From Microbacterium sp. Root180 (GTDB lineage: Bacteria > Actinomycetota > Actinomycetes > Actinomycetales > Microbacteriaceae), in NCBI RefSeq assembly GCF_001428485.1, contig NZ_LMHS01000001.1, positions 620,404 to 684,403 of the forward strand: a stretch of 64,000 nucleotides of DNA, read 5' to 3'. Both the position numbers and the translations under genes were made by a program. The notes under the pieces are model-generated. The model was not told the origin of the DNA, ran no database searches, and was given only the letters and a program-made list of their open reading frames with translations. Below are positions 42,079 through 51,539 of this stretch, one piece after another (the stretch's first letter is position 1; every line of letters starts with the position of its first letter).

Positions 42079-43095
42079 ATGGACGGGCAAGTGCTGGGCG
42101 GGGGCGTCATCATGCTCGTCGCCGTGCTCCTGTGGCTGGTCTACCTGCTGCCGACCTGGTCCAGCAGGCGCCAGTACGACGCGGCCGAGCGCAATGCCGT
42201 CCGCCTGAACCAGGCCCTGCGCGTTCTCGCCGAGACGAGCGAGACGCCCGCAGAGGTGCGCCTCGAGCTCAACGCCCGCACCGCCATGGCGCAGCAGCGC
42301 CTCGCGCGGCAGGCGCTGGCAGAGCGCGAGTCGGCGGCCCTCGAGCACGCGAAGGTCGATTTGGAGCGCGCCCGCACCGACCGCGTGACGAGTGAGGCGC
42401 ACGCGAAGGTCGAGCTCGAGCGCGCCCGCGGTGAGCGCGCGGCGGCCGAGGCGTCGGCGCGTGCCGAGGTCGCCGCGGCCCAGGCTGCAGCGCGGGCTGA
42501 GATCGCGGCGGCGCGGTCGATGCCGTCCGCGCGGCGGGCACGGGCGCGCCGCTGGTTCCGCTTCGCCGCGACGCTGATCGGCATCGCCGGACTCGCGATC
42601 GCCGGGTGGGGCGCCGTCCTGGTCGTGAACACCGGTGCGCAGCTGTGGCTGTGGGCCGGCGTCGCCGTGGCCGCGGCATCCGCTGTCGTTCTCTCCCGTC
42701 TCTCGCGCGTCGCTGCGCGGGCCGCCGTTCGCGTGGCCGAGCCCGTCGCGCGCCCCGCTGTGCGGGTGCAGGACGTCGAGCTCGAGCAGGCGTCGCGCGC
42801 GTGGGCGCCGCGCGAACTGCCCCGGCCGCTCACCGCTTCGGCCGGATCCCGTGCCGCCGCAGTGCTTGAGGCCGAGGCCGCACGGGACTCCGTGCGCCAG
42901 GCGGCGCGCGAAGAGGCGATGCGGGAGCTCGCCGAGGCGCAGCGTCCGCCGTCGATCGACACCGCGCGGGTCGCGCGCGCCGAGGGCGCCGCGGGGGCCG
43001 GGGATGCGGACTTCGCGCGGATGGGGTACGTCGATGACGCCGAGATCGAGGCGCACGTCCGCGGCCTGCTCGCCCGCCGCGCCGTCGGGGAGTAA
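42079..43095 (+). CDS. Membrane protein with coiled-coil segment, unknown function
   Basis: 338 residues. One N-terminal membrane helix (VIMLVAVLLWLVYLLP) is followed by WSSRRQYDAAERNAVRLNQALRVLAETSE, a long Ala/Glu/Arg-rich coiled coil (residues about 60-150), two further hydrophobic segments (about 165-205) and a charged C-terminal region ending in HVRGLLARRAVGE. The GalU-RimJ-this-protein order recurs in Microbacteriaceae as I remember it. No enzymatic motif is visible. Its last 43 bases and the stop codon are duplicated 86 bases downstream. Confidence 0.75.
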   Translation: MDGQVLGGGVIMLVAVLLWLVYLLPTWSSRRQYDAAERNAVRLNQALRVLAETSETPAEVRLELNARTAMAQQRLARQALAERESAALEHAKVDLERARTDRVTSEAHAKVELERARGERAAAEASARAEVAAAQAAARAEIAAARSMPSARRARARRWFRFAATLIGIAGLAIAGWGAVLVVNTGAQLWLWAGVAVAAASAVVLSRLSRVAARAAVRVAEPVARPAVRVQDVELEQASRAWAPRELPRPLTASAGSRAAAVLEAEAARDSVRQAAREEAMRELAEAQRPPSIDTARVARAEGAAGAGDADFARMGYVDDAEIEAHVRGLLARRAVGE

Positions 43096-43189
43096 TCCCG
43101 CTCGGAGTCGACGCCCCCGGTGGAGTCGGTCGGACTCCGCACGTGTGCGGTCTGCTCGCCCGCCGCGCCGTCGCGAGTAATCTCGCTCA
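43053..43189 (+). repeat. Direct duplication of the 3' end of the membrane protein gene
   Basis: 43053-43103 (GCACGTCCGCGGCCTGCTCG...) is repeated at 43139-43189 with a handful of differences, a period of 86 bases. Between the copies CGGAGTC (43103-43109) can pair with GACTCCG (43133-43139). The second copy ends on the stop codon of the convergent amidohydrolase gene. Confidence 0.85.
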
Positions 43190-44392
43190 GCTGCGGTGGA
43201 GGATGCGGCCGCCGCCGAGCACGAGGTCGCGCGGGGGCGTGCGCACCAGGGCGTCCATCGGGTTCTCGGCGTCGAGCAGTATGAGGTCCGCGCGGTCGCC
43301 GGGAGCGAGGGTGTTGCGGGCGCCGCCGGCGAAGGGGCCGCCATCGGTCGTGGCGAGCTCGACGACGCGGCGCAGGTCCTCGTCGCGGACGAGGCTCGAC
43401 GAGCGCGCGTACTGCCACGCGATGCCGAGCAGGTCGCCCGTGCCGTAGGGGCTCCACAGGTCGCGGATGCCGTCCGTGCCGAACCCGAACCGCACACCGG
43501 CGGCGTCGAGCTCGTGCAGCGGCAGCTGCGGCAGGCGCAGCGGCCCGACCGTGGTCATGGTGACGTCGAGTTCCGACATCGCGCGCAGCAGGTCGCGGCG
43601 ACGGGATGCCTCGACCTGCGCCAGCGCGAAGCCATGGGCGATGTTCACCCGGCCGCCGAGGCCGAGGGCCTGCGTACGGTCGATGATGAGGTCGAACTGG
43701 AATGCGCCGAGCTCGGACGGGTCGTGGAGGTGGATGTCGATCCCCGCGCCCGTGTCGGCGGCGATGGCGAAGATGGCGTCGAGCTGGCCCACCGGATCGC
43801 GATCGATGCTGGCGGGATCGAGCCCGCCGATGTGCTCGACCCCGGCTTCCGCTGCCTGGCGCAACAGGTCGAGCACGCCGGGGCGGCGCAGCACGCCGTC
43901 CTGCGGGAACGCGACGATCTCGGCCGTGAGCGCGCCGTCGTACTCCGCGACGGCCTCGCGCACGATCTCGACGCCGCGCAGCCCGATGCCGAGGTCGACG
44001 TCCACATGGGTGCGGATGGCCGTCGTGCCGAACCGCACGAACTCGGCGAGCACGCGCCGCGTGATGTCGAGGCCGGGGATGCCGAGTTCGTCGCGACGCG
44101 CGCGCTCGTGCCGGATGCGCCCATCGGTGCCGCCCTCGCCGCCGTAGGACTGCCACGGATGACCGATCCAGGACTTGTCGACGTGGGCATGCGTGTTGAC
44201 CAGTCCGGGGAGGGCGAGCTGTCCGCGCCCGTCGATCTCGTCGGCGCCGATCGGGGCGTCCGAGGCCGGAACGACGGCCATGATCGCGCCGTCCGGGTCA
44301 ATGCGGATGTCGCGCAATTCCGCCGACGGATCACCCACCCCGAGGCGGATGCTGCGGACGGCGGAGACGCGGGGGAGGGCTGCGGACGGCAT
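43187..44392 (-). CDS. Amidohydrolase, cytosine-deaminase-like
   Basis: 401 residues. The metal-dependent amidohydrolase fold is shown by PGLVNTHAHVDKSW, IRTHVDVDL, GIDIHLHD, NIAHGFAL and FGFGTDGIRDLWSPYG with the catalytic Asp. The overall motif order is that of CodA-like deaminases; the precise substrate (cytosine, creatinine or another cyclic amide) is not decided by sequence. ATG 44392 begins MPSAALPRVS. It is transcribed alone, toward the duplicated repeat. Confidence 0.88.
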   Translation of the reverse strand: MPSAALPRVSAVRSIRLGVGDPSAELRDIRIDPDGAIMAVVPASDAPIGADEIDGRGQLALPGLVNTHAHVDKSWIGHPWQSYGGEGGTDGRIRHERARRDELGIPGLDITRRVLAEFVRFGTTAIRTHVDVDLGIGLRGVEIVREAVAEYDGALTAEIVAFPQDGVLRRPGVLDLLRQAAEAGVEHIGGLDPASIDRDPVGQLDAIFAIAADTGAGIDIHLHDPSELGAFQFDLIIDRTQALGLGGRVNIAHGFALAQVEASRRRDLLRAMSELDVTMTTVGPLRLPQLPLHELDAAGVRFGFGTDGIRDLWSPYGTGDLLGIAWQYARSSSLVRDEDLRRVVELATTDGGPFAGGARNTLAPGDRADLILLDAENPMDALVRTPPRDLVLGGGRILHRS

Positions 44393-44480
44393 ACCTCCAT
44401 CCTCCCCCGAGGGGGTCGCCGCGCGGGACCGCACCGGTGCGGAGGGTCTCCGCGAGCGTGATAATCTAACGGAGGTTTAC

Positions 44481-44556
44481 GGGCCTGTAGCGCAGTTGGT
44501 AGCGCGCCTCGTTCGCATCGAGGAGGTCAGGGGTTCGATTCCCCTCAGGTCCACCA
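44481..44556 (+). tRNA. tRNA-Ala (anticodon CGC)
   Basis: Acceptor GGGCCTG/CAGGTCC contains the G3-U70 pair that identifies tRNA-Ala. The D-arm is GCGCAGTTGGTAGCGC, the anticodon stem CCTCG/CGAGG has loop TTCGCAT (anticodon CGC, reading GCG), and the T-arm is AGGGGTTCGATTCCCCT. CCA is encoded. A GATAAT-type -10 box lies about 17 bases upstream. Confidence 0.95.
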
Positions 44557-44562
44557 CCGCAC

Positions 44563-44589
44563 GAAGACCCCCGCTTGTCGGGGGTCTTC
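44563..44589 (+). terminator. Terminator of tRNA-Ala
   Basis: GAAGACCCCCG pairs with CGGGGGTCTTC around a short loop, seven bases after the CCA end. Confidence 0.8.
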
Positions 44590-44742
44590 GTGGGTTAACG
44601 GGGTGCGGTGATTCGAGGGGAAGGGCCGTCTGCGGCGACCCGACGGAGTCTCCTCAGGTCCACCGCTCGCAGGAGTCTTGCGGTTCCCACCAGGGAGCGG
44701 GTCCGGACCTACACTGGTCCGACATCACCCCGGGGAGGCCCG

Positions 44743-44985
44743 ATGTTCGGCAAGGATCAGCGAGACCCGCTCGAGCGTGCGCTGGAAGGCGCGGCCGGCC
44801 TCAAGGCGGGCACGTGGGAGAGCGTGGAGACGCTCTCGATGCTGGCCATCGAGATCTCCGATCGGCCGGAGGCCCGCGAACTCGTCGCACGCGCGCGTGC
44901 CGCAGCGGAGTCGTTGAAGTCGGGAGCCTGGGACGGCACGCGTGCGCTCGTGTGGCTGGCCCGCGCGATCCGGGAAGTGGGCTGA
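44743..44985 (+). CDS. Small protein with an internal duplication, unknown function
   Basis: 80 residues. Two halves resemble each other: LKAGTWESVETLSMLAIEI (residues about 20-38) and LKSGAWDGTRALVWLARAI (about 58-76), each ending in a helix. The ATG at 44743 follows CGGGGAGG. A TACACT box about 30 bases upstream may be its promoter. No family is recognised. Its codon use is like the surroundings. Confidence 0.65.
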   Translation: MFGKDQRDPLERALEGAAGLKAGTWESVETLSMLAIEISDRPEARELVARARAAAESLKSGAWDGTRALVWLARAIREVG

Positions 44986-45096
44986 GACTCCGCCGCACCG
45001 CGCTGGCGCCCGGATCAGGAGATCCGCCCGAGGAATGACGTCGAGCGCTCGATTCGTCCTGCGCCGGGCAGATGTCCTGAGCTCGGCGGCCGGTCC

Positions 45097-46410
45097 TCAG
45101 CCCGGCGACGCCTCGGCGGCGGCGCGGGCGGCGGCGGGGAGGGCATGGACGATCTCATCCACGGCCTCCTCGTCGTGGGCGGCCGAGACGAACCATGCCT
45201 CGAAGACCGACGGCGGCAGCGAGACGCCCTGATCGAGCATCGCCCGGAAGAACGGCGGATACCGGAACGCGTCCTGCGCCTTCACCGTGTCGTAGTCGGT
45301 CGGCGCCGTCGCCGTGAACTGGATCGAGAACAGGTTCCCGGAGCGCTGGACGACGTGCGCGACACCGGCGTCCGAGAGAGCGGATGCCGCGGCATCCGCG
45401 ATCCGCGCAGCGGCGGCGTCGATGCGGGCGTAGGCGTCCGCGTCGAGGTGGTCCAGCGTGGCGCGTCCGGCGGCGACGGCGAGCGGATTGCCGCTCAGCG
45501 TGCCCGCCTGGTACACGGGGCCGAGAGGCGCGAGCAGCTCCATGAGCGCCGCGGATCCGCCGAGCGCCGCGAGCGGGAGACCGCCGCCGACGACCTTGCC
45601 GAACGTGATGAGGTCGGGGGAGAAGGGCACCGGGTCGATGCCGTACCAGCCGGCCGGGCCGACGCGGAACCCCGTGAGCACCTCGTCGAGGATCAGCAGC
45701 GCACCGTGCGCGTGGGCGAGGTCGGCGATCGCGGCGTTGAACCCGTGCGCAGGCGGCACGATACCCATGTTGGCCGGCGCCGCCTCGACGATGATCGCCG
45801 CGATGTCGGCGCCGCGGGCGGCGAACACCTCGCGCAGCGCGTCGAGATCGTTGTAGGGCACGACGAGCGTCTGCGCGGCGATCGGGGCGGGAACTCCCGC
45901 CGAGCCCGGCATCGCGAGCGTCGCGACGCCCGACCCCGCCTCGGCCAGCAGGCCGTCGGAGTGCCCGTGGTAGTGCCCGGCGAACTTCACGATGAGATCG
46001 CGGCCGGTTGCGCCGCGGGCGAGGCGGATCGCGGTCATCGTCGCCTCGGTGCCCGTCGAGACCAGGCGCACGCGCTCGATCGGGCGCGCACCGTCACGCG
46101 TCACGCGCGCCGTGAGCAGCTCGGCTAGCTGGGTCTCGCCCGGGGTGCTGGCACCGAAGCCTAGGCCGTGGGATGCGGCATCCTGCACCGCTTTCACCAC
46201 GGCGGGATGCGCGTGCCCGAGGATCGCGGGACCCCACGAGCCGACGAGGTCGACGTACGCGCGCCCCTCGACATCGGTCACTCGCGGACCCGACGCCGAC
46301 ACGAAGAAGCGCGGCGTCGTGCCGACGGAACCGAAGGCGCGCACGGGGGAGTTGACCCCTCCCGGCATCGCACCGCGGGCGCGCGCGAACTCCTGCTCGT
46401 TGGTCGTCAT
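45097..46410 (-). CDS. hemL: Glutamate-1-semialdehyde 2,1-aminomutase
   Basis: 437 residues, usual length. [11 protein letters not shown] at the start, [17 protein letters not shown], the aspartate in [14 protein letters not shown] and the PLP lysine in [15 protein letters not shown] are present. It converts glutamate-1-semialdehyde to 5-aminolevulinate in the C5 haem pathway. ATG 46410 overlaps the hemB stop as ATGA (an ATG nine bases earlier is possible). It is the last gene of the minus-strand haem operon. Confidence 0.95.
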   Translation of the reverse strand: MTTNEQEFARARGAMPGGVNSPVRAFGSVGTTPRFFVSASGPRVTDVEGRAYVDLVGSWGPAILGHAHPAVVKAVQDAASHGLGFGASTPGETQLAELLTARVTRDGARPIERVRLVSTGTEATMTAIRLARGATGRDLIVKFAGHYHGHSDGLLAEAGSGVATLAMPGSAGVPAPIAAQTLVVPYNDLDALREVFAARGADIAAIIVEAAPANMGIVPPAHGFNAAIADLAHAHGALLILDEVLTGFRVGPAGWYGIDPVPFSPDLITFGKVVGGGLPLAALGGSAALMELLAPLGPVYQAGTLSGNPLAVAAGRATLDHLDADAYARIDAAAARIADAAASALSDAGVAHVVQRSGNLFSIQFTATAPTDYDTVKAQDAFRYPPFFRAMLDQGVSLPPSVFEAWFVSAAHDEEAVDEIVHALPAAARAAAEASPG

Positions 46411-47390
46411 CGGATCCATCCCGCCAGCTCGACGGCCCAGTAGGTCAGCACGGCGTCCGCGCCCGCACGACGGATGCCGAGCACGGACTCCTCGATCGCT
46501 CGGCGGCGGTCGATCCAGCCGTTGGCCGCAGCGGCCTCGATCATCGCGTACTCGCCCGACACCTGGTACGCCCACACCGGGACGGGGCTGGATGCCGCGG
46601 CATCGGCCAGCACGTCGAGGTAGCTCATCGCCGGCTTGACCATGACGATGTCGGCGCCCTCGGCGACGTCGAGGTCGATCTCGAGCGCGCCCTCGCGGCG
46701 GTTCGCGGGGTCGAGCTGGTAGGTGCGGCGATCGCCCTCGAGCGAGGACTGCACGGCTTCGCGGAACGGGCCGTAGAACGCCGACGCGTACTTCGCGGCG
46801 TAGCCGAGGAGCGGCACGCGGGAGTGCCCGGCGGTGTCGAGAGCGTCGCGCACGGCCGCGACCTGGCCGTCCATCATGCCGCTGAGCCCGAGCAGCTGTG
46901 AGCCCGCCTCGGCCTGCGCCACCCCCATCTCGCGGTAGCGCTCGAGCGAGGCGTCGTTGTCCACGCCGCCGTTCGCGTCCAGCACGCCGCAGTGGCCGTG
47001 GTCGGTGAACTCGTCGAGGCAGAGGTCGGTCTGCACCACGAGCGCGCTGCCGGCCTCGGCCACCGCGATGCGCGTGGCGACGTTGAGGATGCCGTCGGGA
47101 TCTGTCGCGCCCGATCCGGTCGCATCCTTGTGCTCGGGAACCCCGAACAGCATGATGCCTCCGATGCCGGCGGCTGCGGCATCCGCCACCGCCCCCTTGA
47201 GGCTCTCGGTGGTGTGCTGCACGACGCCCGGCATCGATGAGATCGGCACCGGCTCGCTCGCGCCCTCGCGGACGAACATCGGGAGCACGAGGTCGGCGGG
47301 ATGCAGGCGGGTCTCGGCGACCAGACGGCGCATGGCGGGTGTGGCGCGCAGGCGGCGCGGGCGCACCACGGGGCCGTCCTGACGGGTCAT
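46407..47390 (-). CDS. hemB: Delta-aminolevulinic acid dehydratase (porphobilinogen synthase)
   Basis: 327 residues, usual length. The zinc-site region reads [14 protein letters not shown], the two active-site lysines are in [16 protein letters not shown] and [10 protein letters not shown]. It joins two aminolevulinate molecules into porphobilinogen. The start overlaps the hemC stop and the stop overlaps the hemL start, both by four bases. Confidence 0.96.
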   Translation of the reverse strand: MTRQDGPVVRPRRLRATPAMRRLVAETRLHPADLVLPMFVREGASEPVPISSMPGVVQHTTESLKGAVADAAAAGIGGIMLFGVPEHKDATGSGATDPDGILNVATRIAVAEAGSALVVQTDLCLDEFTDHGHCGVLDANGGVDNDASLERYREMGVAQAEAGSQLLGLSGMMDGQVAAVRDALDTAGHSRVPLLGYAAKYASAFYGPFREAVQSSLEGDRRTYQLDPANRREGALEIDLDVAEGADIVMVKPAMSYLDVLADAAASSPVPVWAYQVSGEYAMIEAAAANGWIDRRRAIEESVLGIRRAGADAVLTYWAVELAGWIR

Positions 47391-48301
47391 GGGCGGGCTC
47401 CGGTGAGGTCGGCGGCTCCGCCGTCGAGCAGTTCGCGGGCGGCGCGCGCGGCGACCTCGCGCGACGGGTCACCGTCGTCGGGCCAGGCGGCGGCGTGGGA
47501 CGCGGTGAGGACGGTCTGGCCATCGAGGCTGTACACACTCGCCGAGAGGAAGAGGAGTCCCGCGTCGACGACCGCCCGGGCGCCGACGGGCGCCGAGCAG
47601 CCGGCCTCGAGCAGGGCGAGCACGCCGCGCTCGGCATCGACCGCGGCACGGGTCTCGGCGTGGTCGAGGGCTCGGACGAGCTCCTCGTCGCCGGCGCGCA
47701 CCTCGACCGCGAGCGCGCCCTGCCCCGGGGCGGTCGGCCAGCGGTCGGCGTCGAGGTACTCGGTGATGACGTCGGTGCGGCCGAGGCGGCGCAGTCCCGC
47801 CGCGGCGAGCACCACTGCGTCGAGGTCGCCCGGCGCGACGCGACCGAGGCGGGTGTCGACGTTGCCGCGGATGTCGACGACGTCCAGGTCGGGCCGTTTA
47901 GACCGCAGCTGAGCCATGCGCCGCGGCGATCCGGTGCCGACCCGGGCGCCCTGGGGGAGCTTCTCGAGGGTGAGGCCGTCGCGCGCGCACAGGGCGTCGC
48001 GCGGATCCTCGCGAGCCGGGATCGCGGCGACGACGAGGCGGTCGTGGGGCGCCGTCGGCAGGTCCTTGAGGGAATGCACGACGAGGTCGCAGCGATCCTC
48101 CAGCAGCGCGTCGCGCAGCGCCCCGGTGAACAGGCCCATGCCGCCGGCGCGCGAGAGCGGCTCATTGGTGCGGTCGCCGTCGGTCGTGATCGTGACGAGC
48201 TCGGTCTTGACTCCGGTCGCGTCGGACAGGTCGCTGGCGACCATCCCGGTCTGGGTCAGCGCGAGGGCGCTGCCGCGGGTGCCGATCCGCAGCGTCGTCA
48301 C
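47387..48301 (-). CDS. hemC: Hydroxymethylbilane synthase (porphobilinogen deaminase)
   Basis: 304 residues from a GTG at 48301, overlapping the hemQ stop as [49 protein letters not shown] and the cofactor cysteine in [11 protein letters not shown] are present. It builds the linear tetrapyrrole from four porphobilinogens. No hemD (uroporphyrinogen III synthase) gene follows. Confidence 0.95.
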   Translation of the reverse strand: MTTLRIGTRGSALALTQTGMVASDLSDATGVKTELVTITTDGDRTNEPLSRAGGMGLFTGALRDALLEDRCDLVVHSLKDLPTAPHDRLVVAAIPAREDPRDALCARDGLTLEKLPQGARVGTGSPRRMAQLRSKRPDLDVVDIRGNVDTRLGRVAPGDLDAVVLAAAGLRRLGRTDVITEYLDADRWPTAPGQGALAVEVRAGDEELVRALDHAETRAAVDAERGVLALLEAGCSAPVGARAVVDAGLLFLSASVYSLDGQTVLTASHAAAWPDDGDPSREVAARAARELLDGGAADLTGARP

Positions 48302-48987
48302 GACAGCACCTCGGCGATCTCGTCGAGGCCGATGCGGCGGCCGGTGTAGAACGGGACCTCCTCGCGCACGTGGCGCCGAGCCTCGGTCTGACGCAGGTGG
48401 CGCATGAGGTCGACGAGATCGACCAGTTCGGGAGCCTCGAGCGCGAGAATCCACTCGTAGTCGCCGAGCGCGAACGACGCCACCGTGTTGGCGAGGACCT
48501 GGCGGTACTCGGAACCCTTGCGGCCGTGATCGGCGAGCATCTCACGGCGCTCCTCGTCGGGCAGGATGTACCACTCGTAGGACCGCACGAACGGGTAGAC
48601 GGTGAGCCACGCCTCGGGGTCCTTCCCGCGCATGAACGCCGGCAGGTGGTTCGCGGTGAACTCGGCATCGCGATGCACGCCCATCGCGTTCCACACGGGC
48701 ACGAGCGAGGCGAGAGGCTCGGCGCGGCGGAGCGTGCGCAGCGCGGCCTGCAGCTTCTCGGGGGCGACGTCGGTGGCGTGCAGCCACACCATGAGATCGG
48801 CGTCGGAGCGCAGGCCCGACACGTCGTACCAGCCGCGGACGGTGACGCCGGACGCCTCGACCTCGGCGACCGCGGCGGTCAGGTCTCCTGCGGAGGCGGG
48901 GTTCGCGTGATCACGGCGGAACACGGCCCACAGCGTGTAGCCGAGCGCCTCGTTCTCGGACGGGGGAACAGCCGAGGTTTCGCTCAT
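48298..48987 (-). CDS. hemQ: Coproheme decarboxylase HemQ (ChdC)
   Basis: 229 residues. The chlorite-dismutase-like fold is seen in YTLWAVFRRDHAN, VRGWYDVSGLRSDADLMVWLHA, the catalytic tyrosine region VYPFVRSYEWYILP, the histidine in LADHGRKGSEY and FALGDYEWILALEA. HemQ removes two carboxyl groups of coproheme in the last step of the actinobacterial and firmicute haem pathway. It lies 237 bases after hemY with a GC-rich repeat between them. Confidence 0.95.
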   Translation of the reverse strand: MSETSAVPPSENEALGYTLWAVFRRDHANPASAGDLTAAVAEVEASGVTVRGWYDVSGLRSDADLMVWLHATDVAPEKLQAALRTLRRAEPLASLVPVWNAMGVHRDAEFTANHLPAFMRGKDPEAWLTVYPFVRSYEWYILPDEERREMLADHGRKGSEYRQVLANTVASFALGDYEWILALEAPELVDLVDLMRHLRQTEARRHVREEVPFYTGRRIGLDEIAEVLS

Positions 48988-49131
48988 GGATCCATTGTTT
49001 CACCCCGCCACCCGGCCCGAGTCTCGCCTCAGTGCCGCGGTCGTCAGGCCGCAGTGCACGGAACGGAGGAGAAACGCCGCGTCGTCGGGCTGCATCACCG
49101 GCGGAGGCGGCCCTTTTCCTTCGTTTTCGAC

Positions 49132-49207
49132 GGCCTGGCGGCGGCGGGTCGCCCGGGCGACGGCAGGTCGGCCTGGCGGCGGCGGGTCGGCCGGGCGGCG
49201 GCGGGCC
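49132..49207. repeat. Four tandem 19-base repeats between hemY and hemQ
   Basis: Units GGCCTGGCGGCGGCGGGTC at 49132-49150 and 49170-49188 are identical; those at 49151-49169 and 49189-49207 differ at a few positions. The rest of the 237-base gap 48988-49224 shows nothing I can name; hemQ probably has its own promoter here. Confidence 0.85.
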
Positions 49208-49224
49208 GCTCGGGCCGAGGCGCG

Positions 49225-50430
49225 TCAGCGGACGAGCAGATCCCGGGCGGTGCGCTCGGCGTGGGCGATGATGCCGGCCAGGCCCGACCCGGCGACGGTC
49301 TCGCCGACGACGATCGAGCGCAAGGCGGACGCCGGGTCGGGGCGGGTCCACACGACGTGCGCGGCGTCGACCACGATCGGCAGCGGCACGCCGAGCAGCT
49401 CCTCGGCGTCGGCGCGGGCGGTGGCGACCGGATCGGCGGGCACGGCGTCATACGACAGGCGCACGACATGGCGCCCGCCGGCGGCCTCACGCAGCCACTC
49501 CCACTTCGCGGTGGCGTGGGTGAGGGCCCTGGCGGCCACGGGGGCTCCGGCGGCGACGAGCAGGCCGCTCCCTCGGGGTGCGGCATTCAGCGCGTCCTGC
49601 TCCACGACCAGCGTCACGAGGTCGATCCGCCGTCCGGGAGCGGGTCCGGATGCCGCCACCGGCGCCGCCACGACCACCCGGCCGGGCATCGCCGCGACGT
49701 CGTCGACGCGCGTGCCGAGGCGGATCGTGCCGCCGTGCGCCTCGATGTCGGCGGCCAGCGCGGGCACGAGCCGGTGCATGCCGCCGCGGATGCCGGCCAC
49801 GGCCGATCCCGGGGGAGCAGCGGCACGAAGCCGCGACACCGCCCCCGTGAGCGACCCCGTCGCGACGAGTTCGGCCGGCAGTGCCGGGTGCGCGCGCGAC
49901 AGGGGGACATCGTCCGGATGCTGCGAGTGCACCCCGTGCACGACGGGCGCCACGAGCCGCTCGAGCACCGCGTCGCCGAGCCGTGCCCGCACGAGGGCGC
50001 CGAGCGTGAGGGTGTCCGATCCGGGCGTGAGCGGCAGCGCATCCCGCCGCACGGCGTCGGCCGCCGCCGCGGCGCCGACGACCCGCACGACGTCGTCCGC
50101 GGCCGGATCGGCCGGGATGCCGAGCAGGGCTGTCGCGGGCAGCGGCACGGCCGGTCCGTCCGCGGGCTGCAGCCACGCCGGGCCGGGCCGCGGCTCGACG
50201 ATGTCGGCCGCGAGACCGAGCTCTTCGAGCAGGGCCGCCACCGTGCCGCCGCGCACGGCGAAGCTCTCGGCTCCGGCATCCAGCGCGATTCCTGCCACGA
50301 CATGCCGGGCGACCGGTCCGCCCAGGCGGTCGGATGCCTCGACCACCGTCACGTCGATCCCCGACAGCGCGAGCCGCCGGGCCACGACGAGCCCCGCGAC
50401 TCCGCCGCCGACGACGGTGATGTCAGCCAT
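49225..50430 (-). CDS. hemY: Coproporphyrinogen III oxidase (HemY/CgoX; older name protoporphyrinogen oxidase)
   Basis: 401 residues. The FAD-binding N-terminus [35 protein letters not shown] is followed by a flavin-amine-oxidase-type fold. In bacteria with HemQ this enzyme oxidises coproporphyrinogen III to coproporphyrin III. The start overlaps the hemE stop by eight bases. The C-terminal flavin motif [13 protein letters not shown] is present. Confidence 0.92.
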   Translation of the reverse strand: MADITVVGGGVAGLVVARRLALSGIDVTVVEASDRLGGPVARHVVAGIALDAGAESFAVRGGTVAALLEELGLAADIVEPRPGPAWLQPADGPAVPLPATALLGIPADPAADDVVRVVGAAAAADAVRRDALPLTPGSDTLTLGALVRARLGDAVLERLVAPVVHGVHSQHPDDVPLSRAHPALPAELVATGSLTGAVSRLRAAAPPGSAVAGIRGGMHRLVPALAADIEAHGGTIRLGTRVDDVAAMPGRVVVAAPVAASGPAPGRRIDLVTLVVEQDALNAAPRGSGLLVAAGAPVAARALTHATAKWEWLREAAGGRHVVRLSYDAVPADPVATARADAEELLGVPLPIVVDAAHVVWTRPDPASALRSIVVGETVAGSGLAGIIAHAERTARDLLVR

Positions 50431-51481
50431 GCGCGTGGACGAACTCCACGATCCGCGTGAGCACGGCGGGGTCGGTCTCGGGCGGGACCCCGTGACCGAG
50501 GTTCACGACGTGGGCGGGCGCCGCGCGGCCGCGGTCCAGTACGCCGCGCACATGCGCCTCGAGCACCGGCCACGGCGCCGCGAGCAGGGCCGGATCGATG
50601 TTGCCCTGCAGCGGCACGTTCCCGCCCAGGCGGCGCGAGGCCTCATCGAGCGGGAGGCGCCAGTCGACGCCCATGACGTCGACGCCGACGCCGTGCATCG
50701 CGGCGAGGAGCTCGCCGGTGCCGACGCCGAAGTGCACGAGCGGAACGCCGAGCGCACGCGCGCGCTCCAGCGCTCGCGACGAGTGCGGCGCGACGTGGGC
50801 GGTGTAGTCGGCGAGGCTCAGTGAGCCCGCCCAGGAGTCGAACAGCTGCCCGGCCGACGCCCCGGCCTCCAACTGCGCCTCGAGGAACGCCCCGGTGATG
50901 TCCGCGCACCACGTGAGCAGCGCCGACCAGGTGCCCGGATCGGAGTGCATGAGCGCGCGCGTCTTCAGCTGCTCCTTCGACGGGCCGCCCTCGACGAGAT
51001 ACGACGCGAGCGTGTACGGCGCCCCCGCGAAGCCGATGAGCGGCGTGGCGCCGAGCTGGGCGACCGTGAGGCGCACCGCTTCGCGCACGGGCGCGAGCGC
51101 GGCCGGATCGAGAGCGGGCAGGGCTGCGACATCCGCCGCCGTTCTCACCGGCTCCGCGAGCACCGGTCCGCGGCCCGCGACGATGCGCACGTCGACGCCG
51201 GCGAGCTTCACCGGGATCACGATGTCGCTGAAGAAGATGCCCGCATCCACGCCGTGGCGTCGCACCGGCTGCAGGGTGATCTCGCTCGCGAGCTGGGGGT
51301 TCAGGCAGGCGTCGAGCATGTCGGTGCCCACGCGCAGCTCGCGGTATTCCGGGAGGGATCGGCCCGCCTGGCGCATGAACCACACCGGCGTCGTCTCGGG
51401 GCGCTCGCCTCGGTAGGCGCGGATGAGCGGCGGCGCGACGTAGCCGTCGGCGCGGGTCGGGTGGGAATCTTCCAGAGGCAC
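50423..51481 (-). CDS. hemE: Uroporphyrinogen decarboxylase
   Basis: 352 residues, usual length. [16 protein letters not shown], the catalytic Asp in IFFSDIVIP and [17 protein letters not shown] are present. It removes four carboxyl groups from uroporphyrinogen III to give coproporphyrinogen III. It is the first gene of the minus-strand haem cluster, 58 bases from divergent hemA. Confidence 0.95.
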   Translation of the reverse strand: MPLEDSHPTRADGYVAPPLIRAYRGERPETTPVWFMRQAGRSLPEYRELRVGTDMLDACLNPQLASEITLQPVRRHGVDAGIFFSDIVIPVKLAGVDVRIVAGRGPVLAEPVRTAADVAALPALDPAALAPVREAVRLTVAQLGATPLIGFAGAPYTLASYLVEGGPSKEQLKTRALMHSDPGTWSALLTWCADITGAFLEAQLEAGASAGQLFDSWAGSLSLADYTAHVAPHSSRALERARALGVPLVHFGVGTGELLAAMHGVGVDVMGVDWRLPLDEASRRLGGNVPLQGNIDPALLAAPWPVLEAHVRGVLDRGRAAPAHVVNLGHGVPPETDPAVLTRIVEFVHAHG

Positions 51482-51539
51482 CCGACAACCTTAGGCACAC
51501 CTTCCGAAACGGCACTCCGGGGTGCCTTAACATGGAGGG

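Noticed and set aside
48298-48987. Naming the gene chlorite dismutase
   Set aside because: The fold is shared, but the place inside a hem operon and the missing distal arginine context indicate coproheme decarboxylase.
51482-51539. IdeR box in the hemA-hemE divergent promoter (TTAGGCACACCTT)
   Set aside because: Only half of the palindrome fits the consensus; too weak beside the clear box before efeU.
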